A DNA stretch of 64,000 nucleotides from Monocercomonoides exilis (taxonomy: Eukaryota; Preaxostyla; Oxymonadida; Polymastigidae). Below the pieces are notes generated by a model, which worked only from the letters and a program-made list of their open reading frames with translations, was not told where the DNA came from and did not search any database. Location of the stretch: assembly GCA_001643675.2 (NCBI GenBank), contig LSRY02000005.1, forward strand, positions 1,523,501 to 1,587,500, given 5' to 3'. The position numbers and the translations under genes were made by a program. This document shows positions 45,701 to 56,200 of the stretch, piece by piece. The first letter of the stretch is position 1, and the number at the start of each line of letters is the position of its first letter.

Positions 45701-48700
45701 TGATGCATTGTACAAGTATTTGTGCACCTTGTTTCATCAAACACAAAATAATTCTGAAAATAACGGATTTTTGTCGTTTTTAGCAAATTCATTGAGCTTT
45801 TCAGCTTCCATTTTGAGTATTTCATTGTCAGCATCCACACATTCATCTGAATTGAAAAAGGAAGAAAAAATCGAATTTTCTCATCAACTTCGTCTTTTCC
45901 AAAGATTTGTATCAACAATACACGATGCAGTTGATGATGAGAATGAGCACATTCAAGAATACAAAGCAGGCTCAGCTGCTTCTGTTCTGACTCATCCTCC
46001 TTTTCTGCATTCAATTTTGAATGATGCTGTTTCAAGCCAGTCTGATTCAATTGACCAGTCAAAATCACCAGACACTTCGATTCTCAGTTTGACAGATAAA
46101 GATTCAAAAGAAAAAGCAATAACTGTTGTAAACGATGATGAAGAGGAAGAGAAAGTCAACAAAAAACATAAACGCAAAGAAAAAAAGCATAAAAAGAAGC
46201 AAGCGAACAAAGATGATTCGTTTTCAAATCCACAACAAGCCGAAAAAGAGGGGTTTGGATTTGACTTCAAGTTGACTTCGAACGAATCTTCATCATCAGC
46301 AATAGAAGAGGCATCAGCAAATTCTTCAGATGCCAATTTAATAAAGCAAAAGTACGAAGCTGATGAACACTCCACATTCATTCCATTTCCTTCCACTTTT
46401 CTTATGCCAGTTCGTCCTCTCATTTACGACTTCTCTTTTCCTTTGAGCCAATCTTCATCTTCTTCGTCTTCTCTTATTTCAACCACTTCATCATCATCAT
46501 CATCGTCATCATCATCTTTTTCATTCACATCAACTTCTTTTCCAACCATTTCAACATCGCCACTTCTCCGCTCTCAGCTTTCTCTATTCCCAACATCTCT
46601 TCTCAGTTCACTTTTCACTCCACTCTTCATATCACCACTTTTATCAGCCATGAATTCAACCACTGTTTCATTACGAGCAGAAGCAGTGAAGTCAATTGCT
46701 CAACTTTTTGATGCGGATCCTTCTTTGATGAACGAGAAAACATTCAGAACAGATTCAATTTCTGATAAAGCATCAAAATTGTTTGAAGGAGAAACTAAGA
46801 CTGAAGAGCAACAAGCAAAAGAACTCGAAAATTCAGAAGAGAAAAAGGAGAATCAGCAGGAAGCTCAGCAGGAAGAGAGAATAGATTTCAATTTAAAAGT
46901 ATTTGTGCTGTCACTTGTGCGCGATAAATCAGCCACTGTGCGAGATTCAGCAGTGACTGTTATTCAAAGAAAACTTCTGTCACATCTTGGAGCGTTTATA
47001 AGAAGTGATGATGCTTCTGAAGAGAATGAGAAATGTTCTGATGAATGGTGGGAATTGAATGTTCTTTCGATGTTGGTTGAAGACAAAACAGTAATTGTTA
47101 GAAAAAAAGCGATGAAAGCGCTTGAATCATTTGTGTTTTGTGCATCAGATGCAGTGAACAGGCAACAATTAACAGAAACAATAAGCTTCGATCTGGATGA
47201 AAAATCAGTACAATATGCCCTTCAGCGCACTGTTCACGATCTTTTCAGGGAATTGGAGCTAAGTGAACATTTAACTCAGGACGAATTGAATTCAACACTC
47301 AGACATTTCATATTTCTTGGAACTCTTCCTTCTTTTTTGAATGCAGATTATTTGGATGCTTCAATTCCTTCATTTTACAGAGAATGGAAGCTGCTTCTTT
47401 CAGAAAACGATGAAGAAAGCGAAGAAACAGATTCAGACAAAAACATTAACTTCGATGAACTTTGCATACGCTTTGTTGATGCTGTAGAATTATGTGACGA
47501 AACAACACTTGTTTCTGATGACTGGTGGAAGCAGCAGATCCAAACAGCCTTTCCACACTTGACAGCTTCCTTCGATTCAAACATGAAGTCGATGCAGAAG
47601 CTGAAAACACACAGAGAACGATCACTTTTTGAGCAGAAGCGGCAGAAAGAGGCACTGCATGTCAGACAGTTTGGAGATGCTCTTGTGAAGCGAATGCTTT
47701 GCATGAAGAAGGTGATACATGAGATTGAGATGGAACAAGAAGGATTAACCGTCCGTGAAGGAGACAAAGAAGGAAAAGAAGAAAAGGATGACTTCAAAGA
47801 AGAAGAAGAAGAAGAAGATAGAAATGAGCGAGATTTTGAGCGATCTTTCTCAAATACCCATCGGTCTTACCAAGAAATGAGTGCAATTTCAAAGAAAAAG
47901 AAAGGGATGGAGCAGTGCTGGACGATATTCCGTTGTATGTATCTGCTGACAACAGCTATTCCGATGCTGTTTGCAAAGCAATTCAATCTGTTACTGTCTT
48001 TTTTCATTGCATCCGAAGTATCAGAACAGCAAACAGGAGAAACTGAGAATCTCAAATGTTTGCCACTTGCTGCTGAAATTGTGCGTTTGATGGCAGTTGC
48101 TTCACGTGAAGAAGAATTGAGAGTTTTACAACCGTTTGGAAGTGTACCTAACGAAGATGTGAATGATTTGTCTGCTGAAGAAGATTCATTTCTTTCTTTC
48201 AATCACAAAATTTCTTCAGAATCGACTTTGTCACACACCTTTTTTTCTCAAATGCACAACGCATCTTCGATATTTGCTTCACCTTCGTTGGAAATGTTTG
48301 AGCTTGCACAGAAAAAACTTCTTCAGCTTCTTCCTTGTCTTCCACTTCAGTTCGCCATTTCACACATCAATTCTCCGCTCAAATCACCAGAAATCAGTGT
48401 TGTTCGCTGCTTGTGCGACATAATCATTCACCAGACACACAATCCTGCCCCTCTTCTTCGAGTTGTTTTGCTCTCGACTCTCATCCTTCGCCAATCTCAA
48501 CCGCTTCGCAATGCAAAGTTTTCTCTTTCTCCTAAACAAATTTTTCCTTCCAGCTCTTCTTTAATGGCTTCCTCAAATGAAACAATTCTTCAAAAGACTT
48601 CAGATGTTTCTTTGGAGAACCAAGCACAAATGCAACCTCAGTTGTATTCTGCTCCTGCTCCTCTGTTGCCTGCTTTCTCCTTTTCGTCGTTTCCTTTGCA

Positions 48701-51700
48701 GACTTCGTCGACAGTGGCTGTTGCATCTTTTCGCATCAGAGCATTGATAATTTATTCTCTTCAGCTTATTTCAATCATTTGCCGATTTATCGATTTCAAC
48801 GAATGTATGAGTGAAAGTTCAATCGAAGAGATGACAGAGGAAATGAGACCAATAAAAGGGAAGCCTCAACAACAAACAATCGAAAACGAAACAGGCGGTG
48901 ATGTGAATGAGGATAAGTCACAAATTGAATCAGGGCAACATGAAGAAAAACTTCTTGAAACAAAAAAATCTTCCACTCAAAAGTCGTTTTGCGGCTTGGA
49001 TTGCCGCAACTTTTATTTCTCGCTCTTTCGATTGTGTGTGTTTTATGCTTCTTTTGGAGACAGTCAAATTTCATCAGCTGCAATTGAAGCAACTGGGCAT
49101 ATCATCGCGCATTACCCAATCATCCTTCTGAAGGAATTCTCGAACAGCTGGAAATATACAGGGAGGTCATCGCTCACAGAATATCCACGCTATTTAAGCG
49201 GATTAAATACAGTAACTTCACAAAAATCTGAGGAAAGCAGCTTTTCTAATCAAGTTCAACAGATTAAAGAAGCAAACTGTCAAGGAAGTGCATCTTCATT
49301 CACCACTTGGAATGATCAGATCACCCGATGGCTTGTTCCACACGCTGATGACAACAGCACAAGTCTCAGTTGCAAGTCAACTCTGTTTCGTTTTGCTGAG
49401 CAATCTTCTCTTTCACCGAGCGTTGAAGTTAAAGCAGCACAATTGAGGGTCATTCTGATGCTGCTGAAAGATGATGAGGAAAAAGTGAAGTGCCAACAGA
49501 AAATGATTGCGTTGAGACAGGAGATGAACGCAAGGCAAGCAAGGAAAAGAAAGCAAAGATTAGAAAAAGCAAAGAAAAAAGCTGATTTAGCTGACCAGAA
49601 GAAAAAGAAAAAAGATGGAATAATTTCATTTCCTTTTGGCAAAAAGAAAAGCGGATTGATTTCACAAACAAATCAAAAACAGAATAAAGCACAAAAGAAG
49701 CAAGCTAACACAAACATCCAATCAAAGCAAAAAATGAAGAAGAAAACAGAAGCATTCCTTCAGTCAATGAAGACATGGCTTTCTGATTATAGAAAAGGAG
49801 CGAAGCAAACATCCAATGCACTTTTAAATCCACCCACATCTTTGCCGCTTTCACCTCCAATTTCTCCTATTTTGTCACCTTCATTAGAATCTTCGATATC
49901 AATTATAAAAAAGGAAGGTGAAAGAGAAAACGAGGAAGCGGGTGAAAATCAAACCCTGCAATCAGAAGAATCAGTTAAGGAAGAGGAAGAAGAAAAGCTA
50001 AAAATAGAAGAAGTGGAAGAGCTTGATCACAAAGATAAACAGATTTCAGAGGAGCAAAAATCTGAATCACATGAAACGCCAAAAGATTCTTCATTGCGCT
50101 CGGAATCTGAATCTGAATCTGAATCTTCTTGTTCTTCATCCTCCTCGTCTTCTTCTTCAAATTCTTCTGATTCTGATAGCACATCAAGCTATTCATCATC
50201 TACCAGTTCTTCTTCATCTTCGGTGACGTCATCGACTTTTTCAAAGATGAACTCTGCTTCAATTTCATCCTCATTCTTTTTAACACAATCTCGCAAAGGA
50301 GCCTTGCCATCTGGCTATTCTTTGACTGCTTCTCTTCTCCAGTTGCATCAAGAAGGGATTCGATGCTGTGCTCTTTCCAGACACAGTTCTCTTCGTCTTC
50401 CTGCTTTGCGCATTGTAGAAATTGGGCTGATGCAAAAAGTGGTTCATAGCGGCTTATTCACAAGCGTTGTGATATGTCTGCTAAGCGATCCAGATGCGTC
50501 AGTAGCGAATAATGCGTGGAATGTGTTGCTTGCATTGATCGGAATTAGAAGAGGACAAGATGAAGGAACAAATACTGGAGGGAAATGGAGTGATGAGCAG
50601 AAGAGAGGAAGAGGGAAAAATGCAAAAGCACAAATATGGAAGAATAGAGGAAGAGGAGTTGACAAAGATTGGTTGAAGAACAGAATGGGAATCGATGAAA
50701 ATGGCCATGGAGGTATTTTTGATGAAACTGTTGAAAATAAAGAGAAAACATTAAAGACAAATGATTCGTTGAGTCTAATTGATCAAAAGAAGAAGAGTAA
50801 AAGAGATCAGTCAAGATTCAAGCAAGATATGGGAGATTCAATTGGATGCATCAATCTAAATGATATTACTTCGGGAATTATCCTTTCATACACGTTTCAG
50901 ATGAGAGCGCTTGCTGAAAGAAATAATATTTTGATAAAAGAGAATCTTTCAACAATGGCTTCGAAATTGGCAGAGTCAAAATCGAAAGAAAATAATTCAT
51001 TTGAAAATGATATGGAAACAAGTGAATTTTTGAAAGAAAAAGCAATTTCTCAAAAAGAAAAACATGTTAAAAATGTTTGCCGAGAGCTTTGCGTTTCATT
51101 ACATCAGCTCACTAAACCTTCTGCTTCTGATTTAACATCTCCATCAAACAGGTGCACGTTTGCTGATTTGTTCATTTTACTCAACGAAATAAATTCACAT
51201 CTTCTTAATCGAGTTTTTACATCACTTTTTGATTCGATGCAGAATGAATTCACAATGATTGACTCACTCAAAGAGGATTCAACGGATTCATCTTTAAATA
51301 CAATGGCCAATCATCTTTCAAATAGCGATTGCATTCTGATTCGTTCGCTCCACTTTTGCTGTTATATTTTGAATATTGTGGGTTCTTTTTGCATAAATTC
51401 ATCGAAAATCCCCAAACAGATTTCTTCTTTTCTGCTTCGTCGTTGTGAATTTCTCGTTCTCAAGCTGTCGCCAATTATTGAGACAGTCGAACATGTTGCA
51501 ACAGTCAACAGCACAAAAGGTAATTTGCTTCTTTCATCTGTTTTGCTCACCAAACCAGAGTTTAAGAAGCAGCAAATACAATCTTCATCAGCCAATTCCA
51601 CAATCTCAACTTCAGATGACGAGCAAGAGATAATCATTGCTCCGCCTTCTTTGATGAAGTGCAGTCATCAATTGGCTCTTTTACGTTCAGTTCTTATTCT

Positions 51701-52937
51701 GCGTCATTCAATTCACAATTCGATAAACAATTCAATTGATAGATCGAGTTATCCAACGAAAACTCCTTCTACGAATTTCAAGTCAGATCCATCTTCAAAT
51801 GATGCTTCTTCATCTAAAATGGATAAACGGATTCCTCTCCGCAAAGCACCAACAAGATTTGAACTTGTTGGAACAGCTATTCCTTTGGAAGAATGGAGGG
51901 AGTTGCACATGAAGAGTATATCAGATACGTCTTATGAAGATTCAGAGGAGCAGCAAAATCAGCTTGATGATCTTTTTACTCAAAAGAATTTCAAAGAAAA
52001 TTCCGATTTCTCCGAAAAGATAGAAACAGCACTGCAGTCTTATCTTTCTTCGGTTGACGATGCGGGAATTCTTCTTCATCCAAACTTTATTGAAGGATGC
52101 ATAAGAAAGACTAAAGCTGAACTGAATAAATTATCTGCTTCATCTTTCAGCGGTGATGGAGAAAGAATTGAGTCGGAACACTCAAACAAAGACTCTCATT
52201 CAATTTTTGAAGAATCGGGCACATCTAAAAATGAAAGCGAATTAAGCAGATGCGAAGAGCTTTTGTCAGAGGTGAACATGCTTATGACACAAGAAGAGGC
52301 AAACGGGTTGAATCTTTCTATGTGCAGCGATGATGAGGAGATTGCTGAGGAGCCTGTTGATAACATAGGATCGCCAGTGCTTTCGCTACCTTTATCTCCA
52401 CTCGTTGAAGATTCACAGAAAAGGAAAGGAAAACAACAAAGGAAAAATAAGAAAGGGAGAGGTGTTGAATCTTCTGAGACATCGATGGAAGAATATGATT
52501 GGGAAGTTGAGAGTGATTCGAGTGGATCTGAGGATGAAGATGAAGATGAAGACGATATCAATATCATCGATGAAAGCTCGGATGTGAATATTATCGATTC
52601 TGAAGATTCTGATGTTGAATCAGCATCTGAATGCAGAAGCGAACCAGAATCAAATAAAAAAATGAGTGGTGCAAAGAAGTCAAATAATAAAGCTAATTCG
52701 CAACCAACAAATAAACCATCAAAATCTTCAACAAGCAAAGCTTCAAAAAAGCAATCACAATCTGAAGACAACAAACCTCATAACCTTCACAAAATAGACT
52801 CAAACAAGGAAAAACAAAGAAAGCAGAAGAATAATGTCAATGACACATCCTCTTCAAAGGAAATTCAAACAAGAACGAAAATTAAGAAAGACAGAGCAAA
52901 AGTTGTGTTAGTCGATGATGACAGTTCAACTTCATAA
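42774..52937 (+). CDS. SCC2: Scc2/Nipped-B (NIPBL)-like cohesin loader with zinc finger
   Basis: A single open frame of 3387 residues. Known Scc2 proteins load cohesin onto chromatin and are long HEAT-repeat hooks. Here residues about 1285-1470 carry paired HEAT repeats with family-like wording (TTVSLRAEAVKSIAQLFDAD; VRDKSATVRDSAVTVIQRKL; LVEDKTVIVRKKAMKALESF). Residues about 2540-2600 match the C-terminal hook (RLPALRIVEIGLMQKVVHSG; VVICLLSDPDASVANNAWNV), and a later GIILSYTFQ fits its next block. A PHD-like cysteine/histidine cluster lies at about 725-845 (CAVC, CLLCGCALHLCC, CDAC, YCK), as in plant and some protist Scc2. Ser-, Lys- and Glu-rich tracts roughly double the usual length, and the C-terminus is acidic then basic. 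The start ATG at 42,774 is the first in frame. An unrelated HEAT protein is possible but less likely. Confidence 0.7.
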   Translation: MEKTIASFSAHALLECIVGKDYKDRKNLENFSFTNVTPEYFSSLKVFLLGILNKTIVDDILSDTKEMLLLFECVSEYFSFALESKQLNSQLIFQQIKKKSQKKLNSSTKNLRKFDAFPISLRCALESCNCLLLLLIINVNYDPQKMRNAINKIIQFLHIAIKDIVVSNILKEYKFITKQKSRIDQYSNSFTFEFLKSVSEAIVETLSHLCAFISYHHLDDLQVSHLQTVILSLFSFGGWNLTSSSNADFKSSSKESLNKSSNYIMSIFSQLLQPLQNEGITILSLMFTEYPSLRDGQIEDLFLMIVQWKDYDNLSLGEERTVSMNVSVKAQEQFYSTPPPLLRALLTMVQSSFRVRAFTYAPFSNAQDESFSGQQNANELEKGGKEESSLIVEEATISKSDLAIDDSIIKVESELLLNKKQRRGTLKEIVASLSRGISMILDCCGISAQVALMKMNKKASNEEQTKVHPKQNTDLQALSTAIPSSPSSSSSSASSSTSSNESDVLPPNFTPSSSLCRWYRRCLSRLVDTLLSCLHHPLYPSAQLFLFLIASQLSESLNAFRGASSGNEAKANQSMSKIAYPFGSSVPLSGQCVIIETMKQRHFLYLLNRIAHSVDTAKLAGVQHSDRLMKKAEEKEKERSERENEIISEWRSLCNVRSRESVVKKKGKSKHHSEDFASNEKEKLFISDLDSWKQRQIKAENLEEDTKQSVISTRTEELQKRRLLCAVCGLPLTTTQPWRYQTDGITAQSTANRMFADALRREEAKNDEASMLVPELDNSERLAIRKPSQKKMAKKKTGFCLLCGCALHLCCAGIDDGRLEGESEAKDLNTICDACAFLYCKTTPVCGYELINVTHCELKIEDDDMNSTEMVKASENHSEYKCNFVSSGNFSVSNAFYHLLLLLDLIKVYVTKESSQWFETSNFQHSSDASSTSIDSIPLIADFGKMFEGKEEKEEKAIREDNDRYYHNSDKEELLFDALYKYLCTLFHQTQNNSENNGFLSFLANSLSFSASILSISLSASTHSSELKKEEKIEFSHQLRLFQRFVSTIHDAVDDENEHIQEYKAGSAASVLTHPPFLHSILNDAVSSQSDSIDQSKSPDTSILSLTDKDSKEKAITVVNDDEEEEKVNKKHKRKEKKHKKKQANKDDSFSNPQQAEKEGFGFDFKLTSNESSSSAIEEASANSSDANLIKQKYEADEHSTFIPFPSTFLMPVRPLIYDFSFPLSQSSSSSSSLISTTSSSSSSSSSSFSFTSTSFPTISTSPLLRSQLSLFPTSLLSSLFTPLFISPLLSAMNSTTVSLRAEAVKSIAQLFDADPSLMNEKTFRTDSISDKASKLFEGETKTEEQQAKELENSEEKKENQQEAQQEERIDFNLKVFVLSLVRDKSATVRDSAVTVIQRKLLSHLGAFIRSDDASEENEKCSDEWWELNVLSMLVEDKTVIVRKKAMKALESFVFCASDAVNRQQLTETISFDLDEKSVQYALQRTVHDLFRELELSEHLTQDELNSTLRHFIFLGTLPSFLNADYLDASIPSFYREWKLLLSENDEESEETDSDKNINFDELCIRFVDAVELCDETTLVSDDWWKQQIQTAFPHLTASFDSNMKSMQKLKTHRERSLFEQKRQKEALHVRQFGDALVKRMLCMKKVIHEIEMEQEGLTVREGDKEGKEEKDDFKEEEEEEDRNERDFERSFSNTHRSYQEMSAISKKKKGMEQCWTIFRCMYLLTTAIPMLFAKQFNLLLSFFIASEVSEQQTGETENLKCLPLAAEIVRLMAVASREEELRVLQPFGSVPNEDVNDLSAEEDSFLSFNHKISSESTLSHTFFSQMHNASSIFASPSLEMFELAQKKLLQLLPCLPLQFAISHINSPLKSPEISVVRCLCDIIIHQTHNPAPLLRVVLLSTLILRQSQPLRNAKFSLSPKQIFPSSSSLMASSNETILQKTSDVSLENQAQMQPQLYSAPAPLLPAFSFSSFPLQTSSTVAVASFRIRALIIYSLQLISIICRFIDFNECMSESSIEEMTEEMRPIKGKPQQQTIENETGGDVNEDKSQIESGQHEEKLLETKKSSTQKSFCGLDCRNFYFSLFRLCVFYASFGDSQISSAAIEATGHIIAHYPIILLKEFSNSWKYTGRSSLTEYPRYLSGLNTVTSQKSEESSFSNQVQQIKEANCQGSASSFTTWNDQITRWLVPHADDNSTSLSCKSTLFRFAEQSSLSPSVEVKAAQLRVILMLLKDDEEKVKCQQKMIALRQEMNARQARKRKQRLEKAKKKADLADQKKKKKDGIISFPFGKKKSGLISQTNQKQNKAQKKQANTNIQSKQKMKKKTEAFLQSMKTWLSDYRKGAKQTSNALLNPPTSLPLSPPISPILSPSLESSISIIKKEGERENEEAGENQTLQSEESVKEEEEEKLKIEEVEELDHKDKQISEEQKSESHETPKDSSLRSESESESESSCSSSSSSSSSNSSDSDSTSSYSSSTSSSSSSVTSSTFSKMNSASISSSFFLTQSRKGALPSGYSLTASLLQLHQEGIRCCALSRHSSLRLPALRIVEIGLMQKVVHSGLFTSVVICLLSDPDASVANNAWNVLLALIGIRRGQDEGTNTGGKWSDEQKRGRGKNAKAQIWKNRGRGVDKDWLKNRMGIDENGHGGIFDETVENKEKTLKTNDSLSLIDQKKKSKRDQSRFKQDMGDSIGCINLNDITSGIILSYTFQMRALAERNNILIKENLSTMASKLAESKSKENNSFENDMETSEFLKEKAISQKEKHVKNVCRELCVSLHQLTKPSASDLTSPSNRCTFADLFILLNEINSHLLNRVFTSLFDSMQNEFTMIDSLKEDSTDSSLNTMANHLSNSDCILIRSLHFCCYILNIVGSFCINSSKIPKQISSFLLRRCEFLVLKLSPIIETVEHVATVNSTKGNLLLSSVLLTKPEFKKQQIQSSSANSTISTSDDEQEIIIAPPSLMKCSHQLALLRSVLILRHSIHNSINNSIDRSSYPTKTPSTNFKSDPSSNDASSSKMDKRIPLRKAPTRFELVGTAIPLEEWRELHMKSISDTSYEDSEEQQNQLDDLFTQKNFKENSDFSEKIETALQSYLSSVDDAGILLHPNFIEGCIRKTKAELNKLSASSFSGDGERIESEHSNKDSHSIFEESGTSKNESELSRCEELLSEVNMLMTQEEANGLNLSMCSDDEEIAEEPVDNIGSPVLSLPLSPLVEDSQKRKGKQQRKNKKGRGVESSETSMEEYDWEVESDSSGSEDEDEDEDDINIIDESSDVNIIDSEDSDVESASECRSEPESNKKMSGAKKSNNKANSQPTNKPSKSSTSKASKKQSQSEDNKPHNLHKIDSNKEKQRKQKNNVNDTSSSKEIQTRTKIKKDRAKVVLVDDDSSTS

Positions 52938-53263
52938 AACATAGTTATTTTTAGCTTGTCATGTCAAAATTAGAAGTTACTTTTATTTTTTACAAATCTT
53001 TCTTTTTTGTTTGTTTTTTAATAAAAGAAATATGCTTTTATTTACATAAAGAATTTTAACCAAAAGTCTAAATATCTATCAGAAGTGCCTAAAAAATTTA
53101 TGAATGCAAACTACACAAACACAAAAGATGATAAAAAATAAAAAAAAAAGTGAAGAAAAGATAAAAAAAAAAACTGAAACAAAGAGAAGTGGATGAAACG
53201 AATACAAGTTCAGAAAGTTACAGACAAAGCCAACCTCAAAAGGAACACCTATGAATAAATCAA
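52938..53263. other. Convergent spacer
   Basis: AT-rich sequence (A runs at 53,140-53,175) between the stops of the Scc2-like gene (plus) and the CBM20 gene (minus). It contains both 3' ends and a polyadenylation-like ttaataaaaga at about 53,020. No gene is visible. Confidence 0.45.
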
Positions 53264-56200
53264 TCATTTCTGAATCCCTTTCCACAACTGCCAGAAAGAG
53301 ACGCCAACTGCAGAGACACATAAAGCAAGATCAAGACATATGGATGTTATCATAATCTTCCGAAATCTGCTCATTTTGGGTTTTGGGCGAATCTGCGAAG
53401 CTAACTGCATATTAGGCTTCTTTGCAATTGTCACTTGTTCCTTGCAAACACCCGCTTTCTCATTCGGTGCGAATGGAGGTGTGAAAGAGAGCAGCAGCTT
53501 CTTTGGCTTCCATTTCCCCGCCTCCAACACTTTGTTTGGAGAGCTTCTGTCTTCTTCCTCATTCTCGTCTGTGTCAGAATCGGTGCAATTGTCATAATTA
53601 ACCTCCAAAAGCACCCCATCTTCAAACAGATCGTTCTCTTCTCCGTTCACTTCGTTCAGATCTCCTCCTCCTTCTTCTTCCTCTTCCTCTTCCTCTTCCT
53701 CTTCTCCTTCGTCTTCAAATCCGTGTGTTTTATTGAATGCCATCTGGAACAGTCTGGATGATGGTGTGCCTCGCTCTTGAAAAGCAGAAGCAATCGGAGA
53801 GACCATCGAAAGAGTCGTGACACTTTTGTTCAAGCTCATCTGCTTTCCACTGGAAATTTCTCGTTCTTCTTTGCAGTCTTTCTCTTTATCATCATCTTTA
53901 CTATTATTATTATTATTATTATTATTATCTTCTTTATCTTCTTTATCTTCTTCCTCTTCTTCTGCTGCTGCTGATCTTCTTTCAATGACTTCAATCATTC
54001 TTTCCTTCTTTTCTCTCTCTTCTTCTTTGTTCCTCCTTTCTTCCACTTCCACAACCCTTTCTCTCTTAACAGATTCATAAGCTTCCATTTCATTAGCCAT
54101 TTCTGTTTCTTTGCAAACATTTTCTTCTTCTTTCCTCTTTCTGCTTTCTTCGTCTCTTTTCAATCGAAGTTCTTCTTCTTTTCTTTCTCTTCTCTCTTTC
54201 TCTTCCATCTTCAGCCTTTCCTCTATTTCTCTTTTGACTCTTTCTTTTTTCTCTTCAATTCTCTTTCTTTCTTCTTCTCTTTTTAATCTTTCTTCCTCTT
54301 TCTTCCTCTTCCTCTCTCGTTCTTCTTCTTCTTTTCTTCTTCTCATTTCCTCTTTCCTCTTCTTTTTCTCCTCTTCTTGCTTCATTCTAACTTCAATTTC
54401 TTTCTGCTTCTTCTCCTCTTCCTCCTCTTTTCTCTTTTTCTCCTCTTCTTCTTTCTTCATTCTCTCTTCTTCCCTCTTCAACCTTTCTTCCTCTTCCTTT
54501 TTCTTCCTCTCTTCTTCTTCTTCTTTCTTCTTCTTCTCTTCTTCCTCCTCCCGCTTTATTCTTTCTTCTTCCTCTTTTTTGATCCGTGCCTCCTCTTCTT
54601 TTCTTTGTCTTTCTTCATCTTCTCTACGAATTCGTTCTTCTTCCTCTTTTCTTATTCTCTCTTCTTCTTTTCTAAGCCTTTCTTCCTCTTCCCTCTTTAA
54701 TCTTTCTTCTTCTTTCTGCCTTCTTTCCTCTTCCTCCTTTCTCAATCGTTCTTCTTCTTCTTGTTTCAGTCTTTCTGCTTCTTCCCTTCTTGCTCTCTCT
54801 TCTTCTTCTCTCTTCTTTCTTTCTTCCTCTTCTCTTCTGACACGTTCTTCCTCCTCCTTCCTCTTCTTTTCTTCCTCTTCTTTCCTTAATCTCTCTTCTT
54901 CCTCTCTCTTCAATCTTTCTTCCTCTTCCTTCTTCTTCCTCTCTTCTTCTTTCTTGATCCTTTCCTCTTCTTCTTGTTTCAATCTTTCTTCTTCCTCCTT
55001 TCTAAGCCTTTCTTCTTCTTCTTCTTCTTCTCGTTTTAATCTCTCTTCTTCCTCTGTCCTTATTCGTTCCTCCTCTTCCCTTCTAATTCTTTCTTCTTCT
55101 TCTTTTCTCAATCGTTCTTCTTCCTCTTCCCTTTTCAATCTTTCCTCTTCTTCTATTCGTAAACGCTCCTCTTCTTCTTTCCTTTTTCTCTCTTCCTCTT
55201 CTTTTCTTAAGCGCTCTTCCTCCTCTTTCTTCTTTCTCTCTTCCTCCTCCTTTCTTAATCTTTCTTCCTCTTCTTTGCGTTCTCTTTCTTCTTTCTCTCT
55301 CCGAATGCGTTCTTCTTCTTCCTTCTTCTTTCTTTCTTCCTCTTCTTTTCTTAATCTCTCTTCTTCCTCTTTTCTCTTCCTTTCCTCTTCTTCTCTCTTT
55401 ATTCGTTCCTCTTCTTCCTTTCTCCTTTTCTCTTCTTCTTCCTTCTTCTTCTTCTCTTCCTTCAAACGTTTCAGCAACAATTTAGCTTCCATCATTTGCT
55501 TTCTGCTTATTAAAAATTCTTCAATTTTGGAAACGGCTTTCTTCTTCTTCCTCTTTTCCTCTTCTTCTCTTCTTATCCTTTCTTCTTCTTCCTTCCTCAA
55601 CCTTTCTTCTTCCTCTTTCCTTATTCGCTCTTCTTCTTCTCGCTTTAATCTTTCCTCTTCTTCCTTTCGTTTTCTCTCTTCTTCGTCCTTCCTCCTCCTT
55701 TCTTCCTCCTCTTTTCTTTTTCTTTCCTCCTCCTCCTTTCTCAATCTTTCTTCCTCCTCTTTTCTTTGTCTCTCTTCTTCTTCTCTTCTTATTCGTTCCT
55801 CCTCTTCCTTTCTCTTCCTCTCTTCCTCTTCCTTTCTCAATCTTTCTTCTTCTTCTTCTCTCTTTCTTCTTTCTTCTTCTTCCTTGCGTTTTCGCTCCTC
55901 TTCTTCTTTTCTGAGCCTTTCCTCTTCCTCTTTCCTAATTCGTTCTTCTTCTTCTCGTTTCAATCTTTCCTCTTCCTCCTTCTTCTTCCTTTCTTCTTCC
56001 TCTTTCCGCTTTCTTTCTTCTTCTTTTCTCAATCGTTCTTCTTCCTCTTTCTTCTTTCGTTCCGCTTCTTCCCTTCTCAAACGCTCCTCTTCTTCTCTCT
56101 TTCTTCTTTCCTCCTCTTCTTTCCTCAATCTTTCTTCCTCTTCTTTTCTAAGCCTTTCCTCTTCCTCCCTCTTTCTTCTTTCTTCTTCCTCTTTCCTCAA

